The notes under the pieces were generated by a model, which searched no databases, was not told where the DNA came from, and saw only the letters and a program-made list of their open reading frames with translations. Made by a program: the position numbers and the translations under genes. Of a stretch of DNA of 39,918 nucleotides, positions 1 to 10,772 are shown piece by piece; position 1 is the first letter of the stretch, and the number at the start of each line of letters is the position of its first letter. The DNA lies in the NCBI GenBank assembly GCA_029204225.1, contig CM055094.1, positions 20,387,489-20,427,406 on the forward strand. Reading direction: 5' to 3'. This DNA is from Diphasiastrum complanatum. Its lineage: Eukaryota; Streptophyta; Lycopodiopsida; Lycopodiales; Lycopodiaceae.

Positions 1-662
<662 letters not shown>

Positions 663-768
663 TCCACGTGGGTTTGCCATGTAGGCTTGAGTGGAATGAG
701 AGAGAGAGAGAGTCTGAGTGAGGAGTCACACATGAAGTACTTCCCTGTGGTATGGCCTAGCATCAACT

Positions 769-978
769 TTGAAAAAAATATCTGATGGAGATAAGAAGGT
801 TCCCAAGCAAATTTCAAATGAGAATCTTGTAGAGAAAGTATTGAAACCACAGCTCGCGAGGGATCCCAAAGAATCGAACTTGAGTTTACAAGCCCAACAA
901 AAGCGCATACACCAACTCACCACACATGGGAAGATCGTTAAATTTGAATTTGAAGAAAGATCATTGAAATGTTTGTAG
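769..978 (+). CDS. Small conserved ORF of unknown function (69 codons), possible exon or remnant
   Basis: An open frame of 69 codons beginning MKKISDGDKK. It is kept at the same length in the duplicate at 36548-36757. Its C-terminal third (HQLTTHGKI followed by KFEFEE) also appears in a diverged copy on the opposite strand at 2286-2480, where the reading frame is open as well. The protein is hydrophilic and rich in Lys and Glu, with no signal peptide or membrane segment. It follows the GA microsatellite directly. I do not recognise it. It could equally be a chance ORF inside a repeat, since copies of a repeat share frames without selection. Confidence 0.25.
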   Translation: MKKISDGDKKVPKQISNENLVEKVLKPQLARDPKESNLSLQAQQKRIHQLTTHGKIVKFEFEERSLKCL

Positions 979-1160
979 ATCGATGTATAACAAAATCATA
1001 TATATTATAATCTTCACACGTGTGGAATCAAGATCTACAAGAAAATCAACATTCTACACATAGAAAACCAAGATAGAGAAAATCACATGAGATGGACATA
1101 AGAGATGAATTCTCCACAAAGAAAGAAACTTTGATGATTATTTCTCCACTTAGGTACAAC

Positions 1161-1168
1161 TATTTATA
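1161..1168 (-). promoter_or_regulatory. TATA box (TATAAATA) of an LTR-like promoter, minus strand
   Basis: On the minus strand the sequence reads gctaTAAATAgttg, a strong plant TATA box. About 130 bp downstream on that strand comes a perfect cacacgtgtg palindrome. The same box is preserved in block B copies at 16135-16142 and 36940-36947. The surroundings resemble the promoter half of a plant LTR, but I could not define matching LTR ends. Confidence 0.4.
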
Positions 1169-1265
1169 GCTTCCAAAATGTCATTTGGCCACTTGCCCCA
1201 AACTTGACCTAATTTGAAAACTTCTAGATACTTTATCAAAAACCTAGAAAATCTAGTCTAGATGC

Positions 1266-1745
1266 AATGTACCAAAATTAGCCAATTAGAATGGGTCCAA
1301 ACTTGACCTCATCCACTGATCTACTTGCCAGAGGTAGTTAAACCACTATTTAGGCCCTTATTAAGAAATATGAAACTAACTCGAAGTTGAGATTCATTTT
1401 GGCCTCCAAAAAGCCAAATGAAAAACCAAACTAGTTGACAATTTTTAACACCATGTCCTCTAGAAAACTCCATTGATGAATACAATTTATAAGTTTTTGA
1501 AAGCAATGTACCAAAATTTAGCCAATTAGAATGGGTCCAAACTCGACCTCATCCACTTATCTACTTGCCAGAGGTAGTTAAACCACTATTTAGGCCCTTA
1601 TTAACAAATATGAAACTAACTCGAAGTTGAGATTCATTTTCGCCTCCAAAATTGCCAAATAAAAAACCAAACTAGTTGACAATTTTTCACACCATGTCCT
1701 CTAGACATCTCCATTGATGAATACAATTTATAAGTTTTTGAAAGC
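1266..1745. repeat. 239-bp direct tandem duplication within block B
   Basis: Two consecutive units start at about 1266 and 1505, each beginning aatgtaccaaaat and ending near ataagtttttgaaagc. They differ at scattered bases. The duplicate block B carries the same pair at about 37045-37520, so the tandem event predates the larger duplication. The partial copy at 15876-16332 stops inside the first unit. Confidence 0.85.
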
Positions 1746-2334
1746 AATTCCGAATGCAATCAGGGTCATGTTTTAGCTCAGTGATCTCTCTTTCACATTA
1801 CAAGAGTTTTTAAAATACATCGTTCTAGGATTCGAGAATGGATTTTGGAATGAATTATATTTCATTGAAGTTTGAACGAGCTTGGAAATTTGAAGATTGA
1901 ATGAAGCTGTAATCTAGGATTTTCAAAACTCAAAGTTGTTCATGCAAATTAAGTCATTTTTGTTAATATATTAAAATGTTGTAATCTAGGGTTTCCAAAA
2001 ACAAATTGAAAATTTGTTAAAAAAAAATGCTTATTCCTTGTTACACGACTAAATAACATATAGTTAAAAAGCATATAATGAATCTATGCTATGTTGCAAA
2101 CATATGCAAGTTACATTGCATTCATTCACACTTCACAAATCATTGGAATTTGAATTTGAACGAAATCATTGAAATGAGTAGATCAATGTTTAAATGAAGC
2201 GGTAAATATTATTGGTGCATTAATAGGATAAAACTCGTTATTATTATTTTCTTTGTTTCTATTGATTCAAGCAAGCACAGCTCGTCTAGATGATGACCAC
2301 AATGCCTCTAAGGAGAAATAGTTTTTCATTTTTT
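1746..2334. other. AT-rich spacer, no gene seen
   Basis: No long open frame is present. Short A and T runs are common, and there is an imperfect repeat of gtaatctaggNtttNcaaaa near 1911 and 1980. The duplicate at about 37521-38150 carries an extra stretch near 37990-38020, so one copy has gained or lost sequence. Confidence 0.6.
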
Positions 2335-2582
2335 ATTAACTTTGATTTTTCTTCAAATTCAAATTTAATGATCTTCCCATGTGTGGTGAGTTGGTGTCTG
2401 CACTTGAGTTGGGCTTGTACACTCAAGTTTGATTCTTTGCAATCCCCCCAAATTAATATAACCAGTAACATTATTCTCAAAGCATGTACTATGAGCTAAA
2501 AACAACACTTGGAGAGTAAAGAGTTAGGAATATGTCAAACACTTTTACACCTAGTATTTGGCAAGATCGGATTCTTTGCGAT

Positions 2583-2601
2583 AACCCCCCCCCCCCTCCC
2601 C
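2583..2601 (+). repeat. Poly-C tract
   Basis: A run of C interrupted by one T, at the boundary of blocks B and C. The duplicate at 38396-38412 has a different length and an extra T. The tract is unstable and prone to assembly error. Confidence 0.9.
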
Positions 2602-2609
2602 CAATTCTC

Positions 2610-3052
2610 AATATAACTTCTCAAAGCATCTAGTATGAGCTACAAACAACACTTGGTAAGTCTTAAGACTTGGAGAGTAAAGAGTTATGCATTTGTCAAA
2701 TACTTTTACACCTAGCATTTGGCAAGTTAGACGCAATGGTAGTAATAATAAGAATGATTTAGACAAGTTTGTGATATCATCTAGAGGTGATTTGTTGTTT
2801 AGTTGCCTAGCTACATATCAAGCTACCCCAAGTTACCAAACAGTTTACTATTATTTTGAGTGACAACCATGAAGCTATCATGATTTGAAATGACATCAAT
2901 ATATTAAGCTACTCCCAAGTTGACCCTTTCCCAGGAAGCTTCTCTCTTGAAACTATAGCAAAAAGCTCTTATTCAAAGGAACAGTCAAGGGTCGAGTACT
3001 TACCATACGAGATGAAGACCAACAGGTAGGGCAAGGAAAGAAGATGTACGGT
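2610..3052. repeat. Block C non-coding part (copy 1)
   Basis: This stretch has no gene. It recurs in direct orientation at 20632-21072 and 38417-38871. A potential splice donor on the minus strand (atg then gtaagt, 2998-3006) is intact here and in the 38.8-kb copy. In the 21-kb copy the GT has become AT. Parts (2700-2900) are distantly similar to 6190-6440. Confidence 0.6.
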
Positions 3053-3265
3053 TTACTTTGCTATGTGCTTGGAGGTATGCTGAGCATGCTTGGAATATGA
3101 AGAACATGTGTTTTCCAAAAATATTAGTAGTCTCACAAAAAGGCTTGGAGTAACTGTAGAATTTGGAAGTGGTGCACCTACTTTGGATGGATGATCACTA
3201 ACAAACAATTTCTGTCTAGTCCTTTTGCCGTGATATGTTCCCTCTTGTCGATATGATATTTTCAT
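3053..3265 (-). CDS. Small ORF of 70 codons conserved in three block C copies, unknown
   Basis: The minus-strand frame begins MKISYRQEGTYHGKR and is basic, with a short hydrophobic stretch (VRLLIFLE) in the middle. It is open at the same length in the copy at 21073-21285 with few residue changes, and frameshifted late in the copy at 38872-39075. It lies ~340 bp downstream of the two-module membrane protein gene on the same strand, so it could be a 3' exon or 3' UTR sequence of that gene. I do not recognise it, and conservation between recent duplicates is weak evidence of coding. Confidence 0.25.
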   Translation of the reverse strand: MKISYRQEGTYHGKRTRQKLFVSDHPSKVGAPLPNSTVTPSLFVRLLIFLENTCSSYSKHAQHTSKHIAK

Positions 3266-3606
3266 TGTGTGTCTAAATATTTTTTGAACAGAATATGTGT
3301 AACCTAATTATTGTTGATTTTGATTTAATGGGCATTCAATGTTCATTTAATACATTAAATGAAATATCAACGATGAGAACATATATATATACACAACGAG
3401 AAGAAGGTATATCTAGATCATAGATTATGAACTAAAGTGGACATTTCAAAAGCAGTGGAGAGATAGATTAGCAGTTGAGTGCCATATACATTGGCCCTAG
3501 ATGACTATAATGGTCAATCTTAAAAACTCCAATCAACAAATGTTGATGTTTTCAATGTACTCAATTCAAAAAATTGCGTCTAAAGGACTTTCTTCATAAC
3601 ATTTGT

Positions 3607-5173
3607 TCAGGAATAGTGGGCATCATGCTTATGATATTGCTCGCGCAGCCACTTGGAGCAGGTTCGAGTCAGCATTTGTCTTCGACCAGCAAATGCTTTT
3701 GATCTCTGGGTGTAAGCCTTATCAGCATTGATGATAAAGCCTGAAGTGCACATCTCTTCAAAGATTTGTATGGAGTCTGCAGGAAAGTATTGTACCCGTA
3801 AATAGATCCTGGTATCCTCCATGTGAAGCACCAGTTTGTTGGGATTGATGAAAAATTGTGGATCCTGCTCAAACCTTCGGCCCATGACAGTCATCAGAAA
3901 CTGGCAGAACTTGTGTTGTAGCTTGATTGTAGGATCGTCAGAATCGGAAGTTAATTCGCAAAAATTCTTGATGGATGTATGACATTCCTTTTGAGAAGAG
4001 AACGAGCCATCTATTATTGGAAAGTTTCCAGGATATGCTGATATGTTGTCTTCCGATCTCCATGCTAGCGCTCATCTTTTACAAAAACTTGGGTCGAAAG
4101 AAGGATCATTCTGGATTTGCTTTGGTGATTGAAAGACGTACGTATCTTTTATAGACGTACGTATCTTTGAGGAATGGAGCTCTTCAACCGGTCGACGCAA
4201 TTAAATCTGGCTGAGAAGAGCTCCCGATCGAATTAGATGCCGTCGTTGGAACTGACTTGTCCCCTTCTATTCATCCTATCACAGTCGACTTACTGGCATG
4301 GTTATGATTTTGCTCACGTAGCCAGTTGAAGCAGTTTCGAGTCAATATTTGTCTTCGACCAGTAAATGCTTTTGATCTTTGGGTGTACATGTAACCCTCA
4401 TCGGCATTGATGATAAATCCTGAAGTGCACATCTCTTCGAAGATATGTATGGAGTCTGCAGGAAAGTATTGAATCCGTAAATAGATCCTGGTATCCTCCA
4501 TGTGAAGGACCGCTTTGTTGGGATTGATGGAAAATTGTGGATCTTGCTCAAACCATTGGCCCATGACAGTCATCAGAAACTGGCAGAACTTGTGTTGTAG
4601 CTGGATTGTAGGATCGCGAGAATCGGAACTCAGTTCCCAGAAATTATTGATTGATGTAAGACATTCCTTCTGAGAAGAGAACGAGCCATCTATTATCGCA
4701 AAGTTGCAAGGATATGCTGATATGTTGTCTTCCGAACTCCATGCTCGTTTTCTACGAAATCTTGGGTCGAAAGAAGGATCATTCTGGACTTGCTTTGGTG
4801 CTTGCTCAAGCCTTTCATTCACGTGCGTATCTTTGAGGACTGGAGCTCTCCAACCGGTAGACGCAATTGATTCTGGCTGAGATGAGCTCTCGATCAAATT
4901 AGATGCCGTCGTTGGAACTGACTTGTCCGCTTCTTTGCGTCCTACCAGAATCCAATTACTGATATCATGTGTCTCCAAATCTCTTCCGAATATAGATTTC
5001 ATAGTTTCTGATATTTTGGCCAAACGGATTTTCTCAGCCGCCGATACTATGTTCATTTCTAGGTCCTGCTCCATCTTCCTAAGCCGATGTTGGATCAATA
5101 ATCCTTTTCTGAGACTCTTCAGCCTCTTGTAAATGACGAAAATAAGAGGTGTAATCAGAAGGACAGAGAACAT
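3607..5173 (-). pseudogene. Two-module membrane-anchored protein, copy 1, broken between modules
   Basis: This is the minus-strand relative of the more complete copy at 21627-23186. It starts at an ATG giving MFSVLLITPLIFVIY, a short hydrophobic N-terminal segment followed by basic residues, so an uncleaved membrane anchor is likely. A charged helical stretch (about residues 25-60) follows, then module 1 with ISAYPCNFAIIDGSFSSQKE, HMEDTRIYLRIQYFPAD and MCTSGFIINAD. The frame stops at 4271 because a CGA-type codon reads TGA, and further stops and a short local duplication (cgtacgtatctttNa, about 4138-4172) follow. Module 2 is open again from about 4050 to a stop at 3607. I know of no family with these motifs, so the function is unknown. 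A GA tract lies in the presumed 5' UTR just upstream. Confidence 0.6.
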
Positions 5174-5188
5174 CGATAATGCAGAGAT

Positions 5189-5206
5189 AGAGAGAGAGAG
5201 AGAGAT
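5189..5206 (-). repeat. Short (GA)9 tract in the presumed 5' UTR of the two-module gene
   Basis: The tract lies about 15 bp upstream of the ATG of the minus-strand gene. The same site carries about 28 bp in the copy at 23197-23224 and about 171 bp in the inverted copy at 19839-20009. Confidence 0.9.
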
Positions 5207-5309
5207 ATTCCATGCATTGCATTCTATTTGTACTATTTCGAGTTAGACGTTGAGGCATTGTAGTCATATGTATAGAGCATCCCATCCTTAAAGGAGAACT
5301 TGTGACCAT

Positions 5310-6560
5310 TCTCTAGGTGACTTGAATAAGCCCGCCCTCCATTCATTTCAAAGTCAAGAATAATTCATGCCCCTTTCACACTCATAGCCATCTATACTAT
5401 ACACCCCCCCCTTACAACAATCAAATTTTACTTGTCCAAGAATAGGAGAAAGATAAGCATGAGAAAAGGTCACAATTGTATCACATTTTAGTTTCCCAAG
5501 ACAAAGGTAGTGCATGAGAAATTAAGCCAACAGGAAAGGCACATTCACAGGTTTGTTTGAAGGGAGCTGTTCATGTTGCATAAGCACGAAGAGATGTGAC
5601 GAAATAAAAGGTGAAAGGAGATTAATATTGATGTGTGATGTCCCTTTGTGTGAATATTTATCCAAACATCTAGTGTGTGGCTGTTAGGCTAGAGATAGCA
5701 TGATATATTAATCTCAACATCCATTGGAGCGAGCTTCCGATCCACTTGAACACAAAACTTACAAGACTATTTGCTTCATGATGTAAATGTGAATCCAACT
5801 TATCAACCATTACAGAAAATTTGAGCACAAAAGGGGCCTTTCAAAAACATACCTTTTATTTTTTTTCTCAAAAGTTTCTTCCACATGGTCCAATCAAAAC
5901 ACTCAAATTTGAAATCTACGTAACGTAGCTCCTTCAAATTGATTTTCTTTTCTTTTTAAAAGAACTGTAATTTTGCGTCAGGGCAGCCCGTAAATAAGCC
6001 ATTTTATTTGTAGTATAGTATGCAACTCAGCAAAAAAACAGTGTAACTTTTGAACGGCAACTCAAATAGAGACGATTACACTGCCATTAGAAAGTCCTCG
6101 ACGAGAGCTTTTTCAACGACACTCAACATGACCCAGTTCCGAGCTACGGTGAAGAGGTTATGGCCAGTAAAGGAGTAGCATTATGGTGCATTTAAGAGTA
6201 AAGGATCAAGCAAATACTTATAAAACTGGTATATGGCAAGTTAGACACAATGATAAATTCATGAGAATAGTTAGTGAAGCTCAAAAAGTCATTTGGAGTG
6301 AGTTCTTGCCGAGTCCCAATTTGTTACCTTGCTATTTGTAAACTTGCCCCAAGATAAGGTGAAAAAAAACTTTTAATATTACGAATGACAACCACGAAGC
6401 TATCATAGTTTCAATCAACATCGATATAATTAAACAACAAAAATCCTCACATACATGGGAACATTACAAAAAATCACAATATCACGCTTTACTGCCATGC
6501 TGCCATGCATGCTTTTTAGGAAATGAAAACAAACTCTGATGGGAGAAGATTTGATGCTGG
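5310..6560. other. Block D non-coding spacer (left palindrome arm)
   Basis: No gene is seen. It contains a C tract near 5403-5411 that is an expanded G tract in the inverted arm (19625-19641). A segment at about 5637-5760 recurs at 24878-25045, 27405-27570 and 33006-33185. A segment at 6178-6450 recurs at 33593-33870. The whole stretch is the reverse complement of about 18480-19735. On the minus strand it is upstream of the two-module gene and so may hold its promoter, but I see only weak TATA-like words. Confidence 0.55.
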
Positions 6561-7150
6561 CACTTCCTTCTTCAGGCATGGAAATGAAATTCAGAAGCCT
6601 TGAAAAGCTATAACTTCAAAGGATCGATTTTCCATCTTTTAGTGGTGATCTATCATTCGCTACGACAGTGCTTCATTACTCCTTCGCATCCTTGGAGACC
6701 ATCTACATACATCCACCACGGATCCAGAGCGCCATCATCATCCATTTTCAAAAACCCTAAGCTGCCGAGATTTGCTACATTACACAAAAAGCGTCACATC
6801 TAACACGAGCCAAATGTTGAGGGGTAGTGCTCCTGAAGCTTGTCAAAACCCCACATTCAACACCGATTTGGGTTGATAGCTCGCTACTAGTATGTTACTA
6901 CGAAGAAACATCATTGTTTCCACATCCTATCAGAATGACATTGCTCCAAATTTTTTCACAAATTTCTAGTCTCCATACACTGCCGAGCAATACTCTACAT
7001 ACATTGCTCATAGAGCCGAGCCCCCATACTCTACAGTCACTATGGACCGAGCTAAGCATCCATACTCTGCATACAAAGTTGATCGAGTTGAGTCCATCAA
7101 AAGTAGACCAATCCAAAGCCCTCCATAGTCAACCAAGCTGAGACTCCATT
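6560..7150 (+). repeat. Repeat module with 36-bp minisatellite (block D)
   Basis: Units begin atactctRcat and end with (c)cgagc-type text. They run from about 6989 to 7105 with a period near 36 bp, which translates as a 12-residue repeat (starts TLHT, TLQS, TLHT) in one frame. The module occurs four times in the window: here, inverted at about 17880-18460, at 25560-26250, and at 28085-28930. Several short frames are open in each copy, but lengths and frames differ. I treat it as repetitive DNA, not a gene. Confidence 0.6.
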
Positions 7151-7203
7151 TGTCTGTTACCAGAGCCGAACCTTCAACAGAGTCCTCAGCCGAGTCCAGA
7201 ACA

Positions 7204-7860
7204 TGTCTGCCACAACATCTTCCAGTTTTGATGACCCAACTCTAGACAGAATTGACATCACCATGGAAAGCCTCGATATCTATGAGATGAACACTTGGTA
7301 CCAAGAGGCACACTAGTTCCTGAGCCACATAGAGTTCCAACTGCCTCTTTTGATCAATGGCTATCAGAGCCCATTTTGATTGCATATTGGTTATAACCCC
7401 ACCGACAGATTTTCCAGTTCATGTTACCTCCTAACCAAAATTTTGTTTATATTATCCCTATTTCTGGAGCTGACCTCAATACATTTGGCTTCCCTAGGGG
7501 ACCAAACACAGTTAGTGGGACCCTCAAAAAAATTGATCCCATAGCATACTTCAAATACATAGACCCCTCAGCGGACAAATGGAAAAAAAAAGATGGTTAC
7601 TGTATTGTGGTCATAAATGATAAGCCCTTAGCTGCTCCATGTGCCTATCTAGCCAAATATACACAGCGCTATAGGTCCAAGATCACGCGTATCCCCATGA
7701 AACTATTCCACATGATGGCTGATTCTAGACTACACAATGAGAACCTTTATGACTGGGCCTAGTTTGCTTCCAACTGCCTCCATGACTATATCAAGAACAA
7801 GCAAACCTCCACGGTATTAGGCTATCTTCTAATAGATGTCACTTTGCAGTAGTTGAGCCA
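7204..7860 (+). pseudogene. Decayed unknown protein gene, left-arm copy
   Basis: A frame begins MSATTSSFDDPTLDRIDI and has stops at about 7312 and 7378. After a frame change it continues as a long open stretch (7421-7762) with VYIIPISGADLNTFGFPRG and a C-terminal NENLYDWA. One stop later it continues FASNCLHDYIKNKQ. The inverted copy at about 17190-17830 lacks the stop after NENLYDWA but has a frameshift in an A-rich run. Each copy therefore repairs a different defect of the other, which points to a once-intact protein. It resembles a structural protein of a mobile element in being adjacent to gag-like sequence, but I cannot assign a family. Confidence 0.45.
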
Positions 7861-8646
7861 CCGACCTCGAGTTCGAGACCAGTTGATACTAGCAGATAAA
7901 AGCTTGGGAGACTCCCTCGGAACCAACGATCCACTATTCTCACCTTGAGTGTGAGGCTTTCGTTGTTGCTGCTGCACTTGATTCTTGCCCTTGGAATAGT
8001 CTTTCTTATTGGTGTACAGGGCCATGGATTTGTCTTTGATGGACAGGCCGTTGGTCTTTCTTCGCATTTCTTCCTGAACAAGATGACCGATCACCTTTTG
8101 AAGAGTGAGGCCAGGTTGTGTGGAGATCATCACCCCTTTAGCAATGATCTTGCCATCCTTCTTGATGTTACATGTATTTGTGGCGAACTCCACAATCAAA
8201 CCATTGTCAAGCAATTGCCCTACACTAAGCAAGTTCTTAGTGATACTGAAAATGTAAAGCACTCCATCAATCTTGATCTTTCTTGAAGATCCCAAGCATA
8301 AAGGTATGGATCCTATTCCTTCTATCTTATAAGCATAATTATTTGCTGTAAAAATTTATGTGATAGGTCCTTCATAGGTAGATAAGGTTGAAAAATACTC
8401 CCTCTTACTTGTCATGTGGGAGGTAGCCCCACTATCTATCCACCAAGGGTCTTCACCTCTTATGCTTGAAGATGAGAAACTTGACATCATGACGAAATCT
8501 TCATGAGAGCTCTCTTCTTCCTCTTGACCAAGGTTTTCTTGACTTTGAGTTTGCTTCTTCTTGAAGCACACCGAGGCATAGTGCCCCATCTTGCCACAAA
8601 AGTAGCATTTGATCTTCGACTTATCCTTCTTTGGCTTGCTCGAGCA
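7839..8646 (-). pseudogene. Ty1/copia (gag2 family) fragment: CCHC knuckle, protease, chimeric tail
   Basis: On the minus strand the order is a retroviral-type zinc knuckle (CX2CX4HX4C, near 8575-8620), a Lys/Gln- and Glu-rich linker, then an aspartic protease with WWIDSGATSHMT near 8430-8460 (catalytic Asp in DSG). The region before the GAG_pre-integrase domain follows, with YIFSITKNLLSVGQLLDNG. After KIIAKG (about 8133) the frame departs from normal copia pol, shown intact by the copy at 31916-32563. It continues as QKVIGHLVQEEMRRK and a Gln-rich stretch, which resembles the C-terminal part of another copia Gag. The piece is cut at 8646 by the inversion breakpoint. It is not functional. Confidence 0.75.
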
Positions 8647-9318
8647 TGGTTAACCATCACAAGACCTGATCTAAGCTTTGTGGTTGGTAAACTAAGTCAA
8701 TTTATGCAAGATCCTAGTGAGGCTCATTGGAAGCTAGGAAAGAGAGTACTTAGATACATCTCGGGATCTAGAGATTTTGGCATCTTGTATGGAGGTACTA
8801 CACCTAACCTTTGTGGATTTTCAGATTCAAATTTTGCAGGTGATCAAATGGATAGGAAGTCAACAAGTGCCTTTGCAATCTATCTTGGAGATGGAGTGGT
8901 CTCATGGCTATCAAAGAAGCAACCAACTATCTCTCTATCTTCCACCGAAGCCGAGTACAAGGCATTAACAACATGCACCAAGGAGATTCTTTGGATCAAG
9001 AGGATGTTATTGGATCTTCACTTGCTGGAACCAGAGAAGACTCCAATCATACTTTGTGATAACCTTTCAGCCCAAAGCTTGGCAAGCAATCCTGTTTTTC
9101 ATGCAAGGAGCAAGCACATTGAGATTGCTCACCATTTTGTGAGAGATCAAGTCATTGCCAAAGAGGTGGAGCTTCAACATGTCTCTTCAAAGGAGTGTGT
9201 GGCTGATATCTTCACCAAACCATTGGGAAAGGACCTATATTTAATGCATAGATCTAATCTTGGAATGTGCTCAAAGACTATGTTGAAACTAGCATCCAAT
9301 GTTGAAGAGGGAGTGTGA
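8647..9318 (+). pseudogene. Copia RT end and RNase H, separated from its polyprotein
   Basis: The sequence begins WLTITRPDLSFVVGKLSQF, the end of the copia reverse transcriptase connection. It continues through RNase H, with acidic catalytic positions visible in GFSDSNFAGD, SSTEAEYKA and CDNLSAQS, then the copia-typical HARSKHIEI and DIFTKPLGK. It ends ...EEGV with the stop TGA at 9316-9318, overlapping the LTR start. The open frame extends back to 8503 only by chance, through antisense gag2 sequence. The residues expected just before WLT were lost or altered at the breakpoint, so the two halves do not join precisely. It would be translated only if a new promoter drove it. Confidence 0.9.
9304..9313 (+). 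promoter_or_regulatory. Polypurine tract of the copia element
   Basis: gaagagggag lies immediately upstream of the LTR start tgtgaaaa. It is the plus-strand primer site for reverse transcription, and its position fixes the LTR boundary. Confidence 0.85.
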
Positions 9319-9968
9319 AAATTGTCAACATTTCCTAGCTAGTTTGAGGCCTAAATTGGCTAAAATTGTAAATAGTTTTGGTTCTGGAGTTTCACACGTG
9401 TGAACCAGGCCACAATGTTTTTATTTACTGTATTTTTTCAGTATGATGAAGTGTCAAACTTCATACCCTTCAAAATGAGACCATTTTGATGTATTTTGGT
9501 CATATAAGCCATTTTTAGCTATTTTTCCTATATAGGGAATATCTAGGGTCAAGTACCTTCTAGAGAGAGGAGAGAGAGTCATCTTCCTCATCCATAAATA
9601 GTAGGGAAGTCGTGGAGAACAGGTTGGAGAAACCTTTTGTATGCTTCATTGAGATCAATAGATCATTGTCATTGTTTCTTCCTCCATTGAGAGCATTGTT
9701 GTGTGTATTGTCTTCAAGCTATTGTGTATGATCTTAGGTGCTTTCCAAAAGTGGTAGGCTGATGTATTATGGACTGTATAATGCTATTTTGGGCCGCACT
9801 TGATGTTTATGGAAGTTTCCATTTGTGATAAATGCTTTTTGATCAAGTTCTTTGCATTCTAGGTAGCATAGAATGTGTTGCCAATTCCTAGCTTATGTAG
9901 TTTGGAGTGCAAGCATTCAAGCCAATGATCTTGGAGTTTAGATCCACTTAGGATCTGTATTTTTCACA
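9314..9968 (+). mobile_element. 3' LTR of the copia element (655 bp, plus orientation)
   Basis: The LTR starts TGTGAAAATTGTC and ends ATTTTTCACA, with a TG...CA boundary. It is the reverse complement of 15221-15875. The one difference I see is ggactg at about 9771 against cgactg in the other LTR. TATA-like words are cctatatagg (9528-9537) and cataaatag (9593-9601). It contains a cacacgtgtg palindrome (9393-9402). Confidence 0.93.

Positions 9969-10772
<804 letters not shown>

Larger units (their letters stand above)
860..2442. repeat. Inverted-repeat-bounded unit (block B, ~100-bp arms)
   Basis: About 100 bp at 860-965 reappears in reverse complement at about 2335-2442 with scattered differences. 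Shared parts include the text for HQLTTHGKI and for KFEFEE. The enclosed ~1.4 kb is AT-rich and non-coding apart from an LTR-like TATA box on the minus strand and a 239-bp tandem duplication. A second, direct echo of the left arm (aatttgaatttgaa, cattgaaatg, tagatc) lies at 2148-2210. The layout resembles a non-autonomous element with terminal inverted repeats. No target-site duplication was identified, so this is a structural description only. Confidence 0.5.

Noticed and set aside
8503-8646. N-terminal 48 codons of the plus-strand RNase H frame
   Set aside because: They are antisense gag2 sequence that happens to stay in frame up to the inversion breakpoint.
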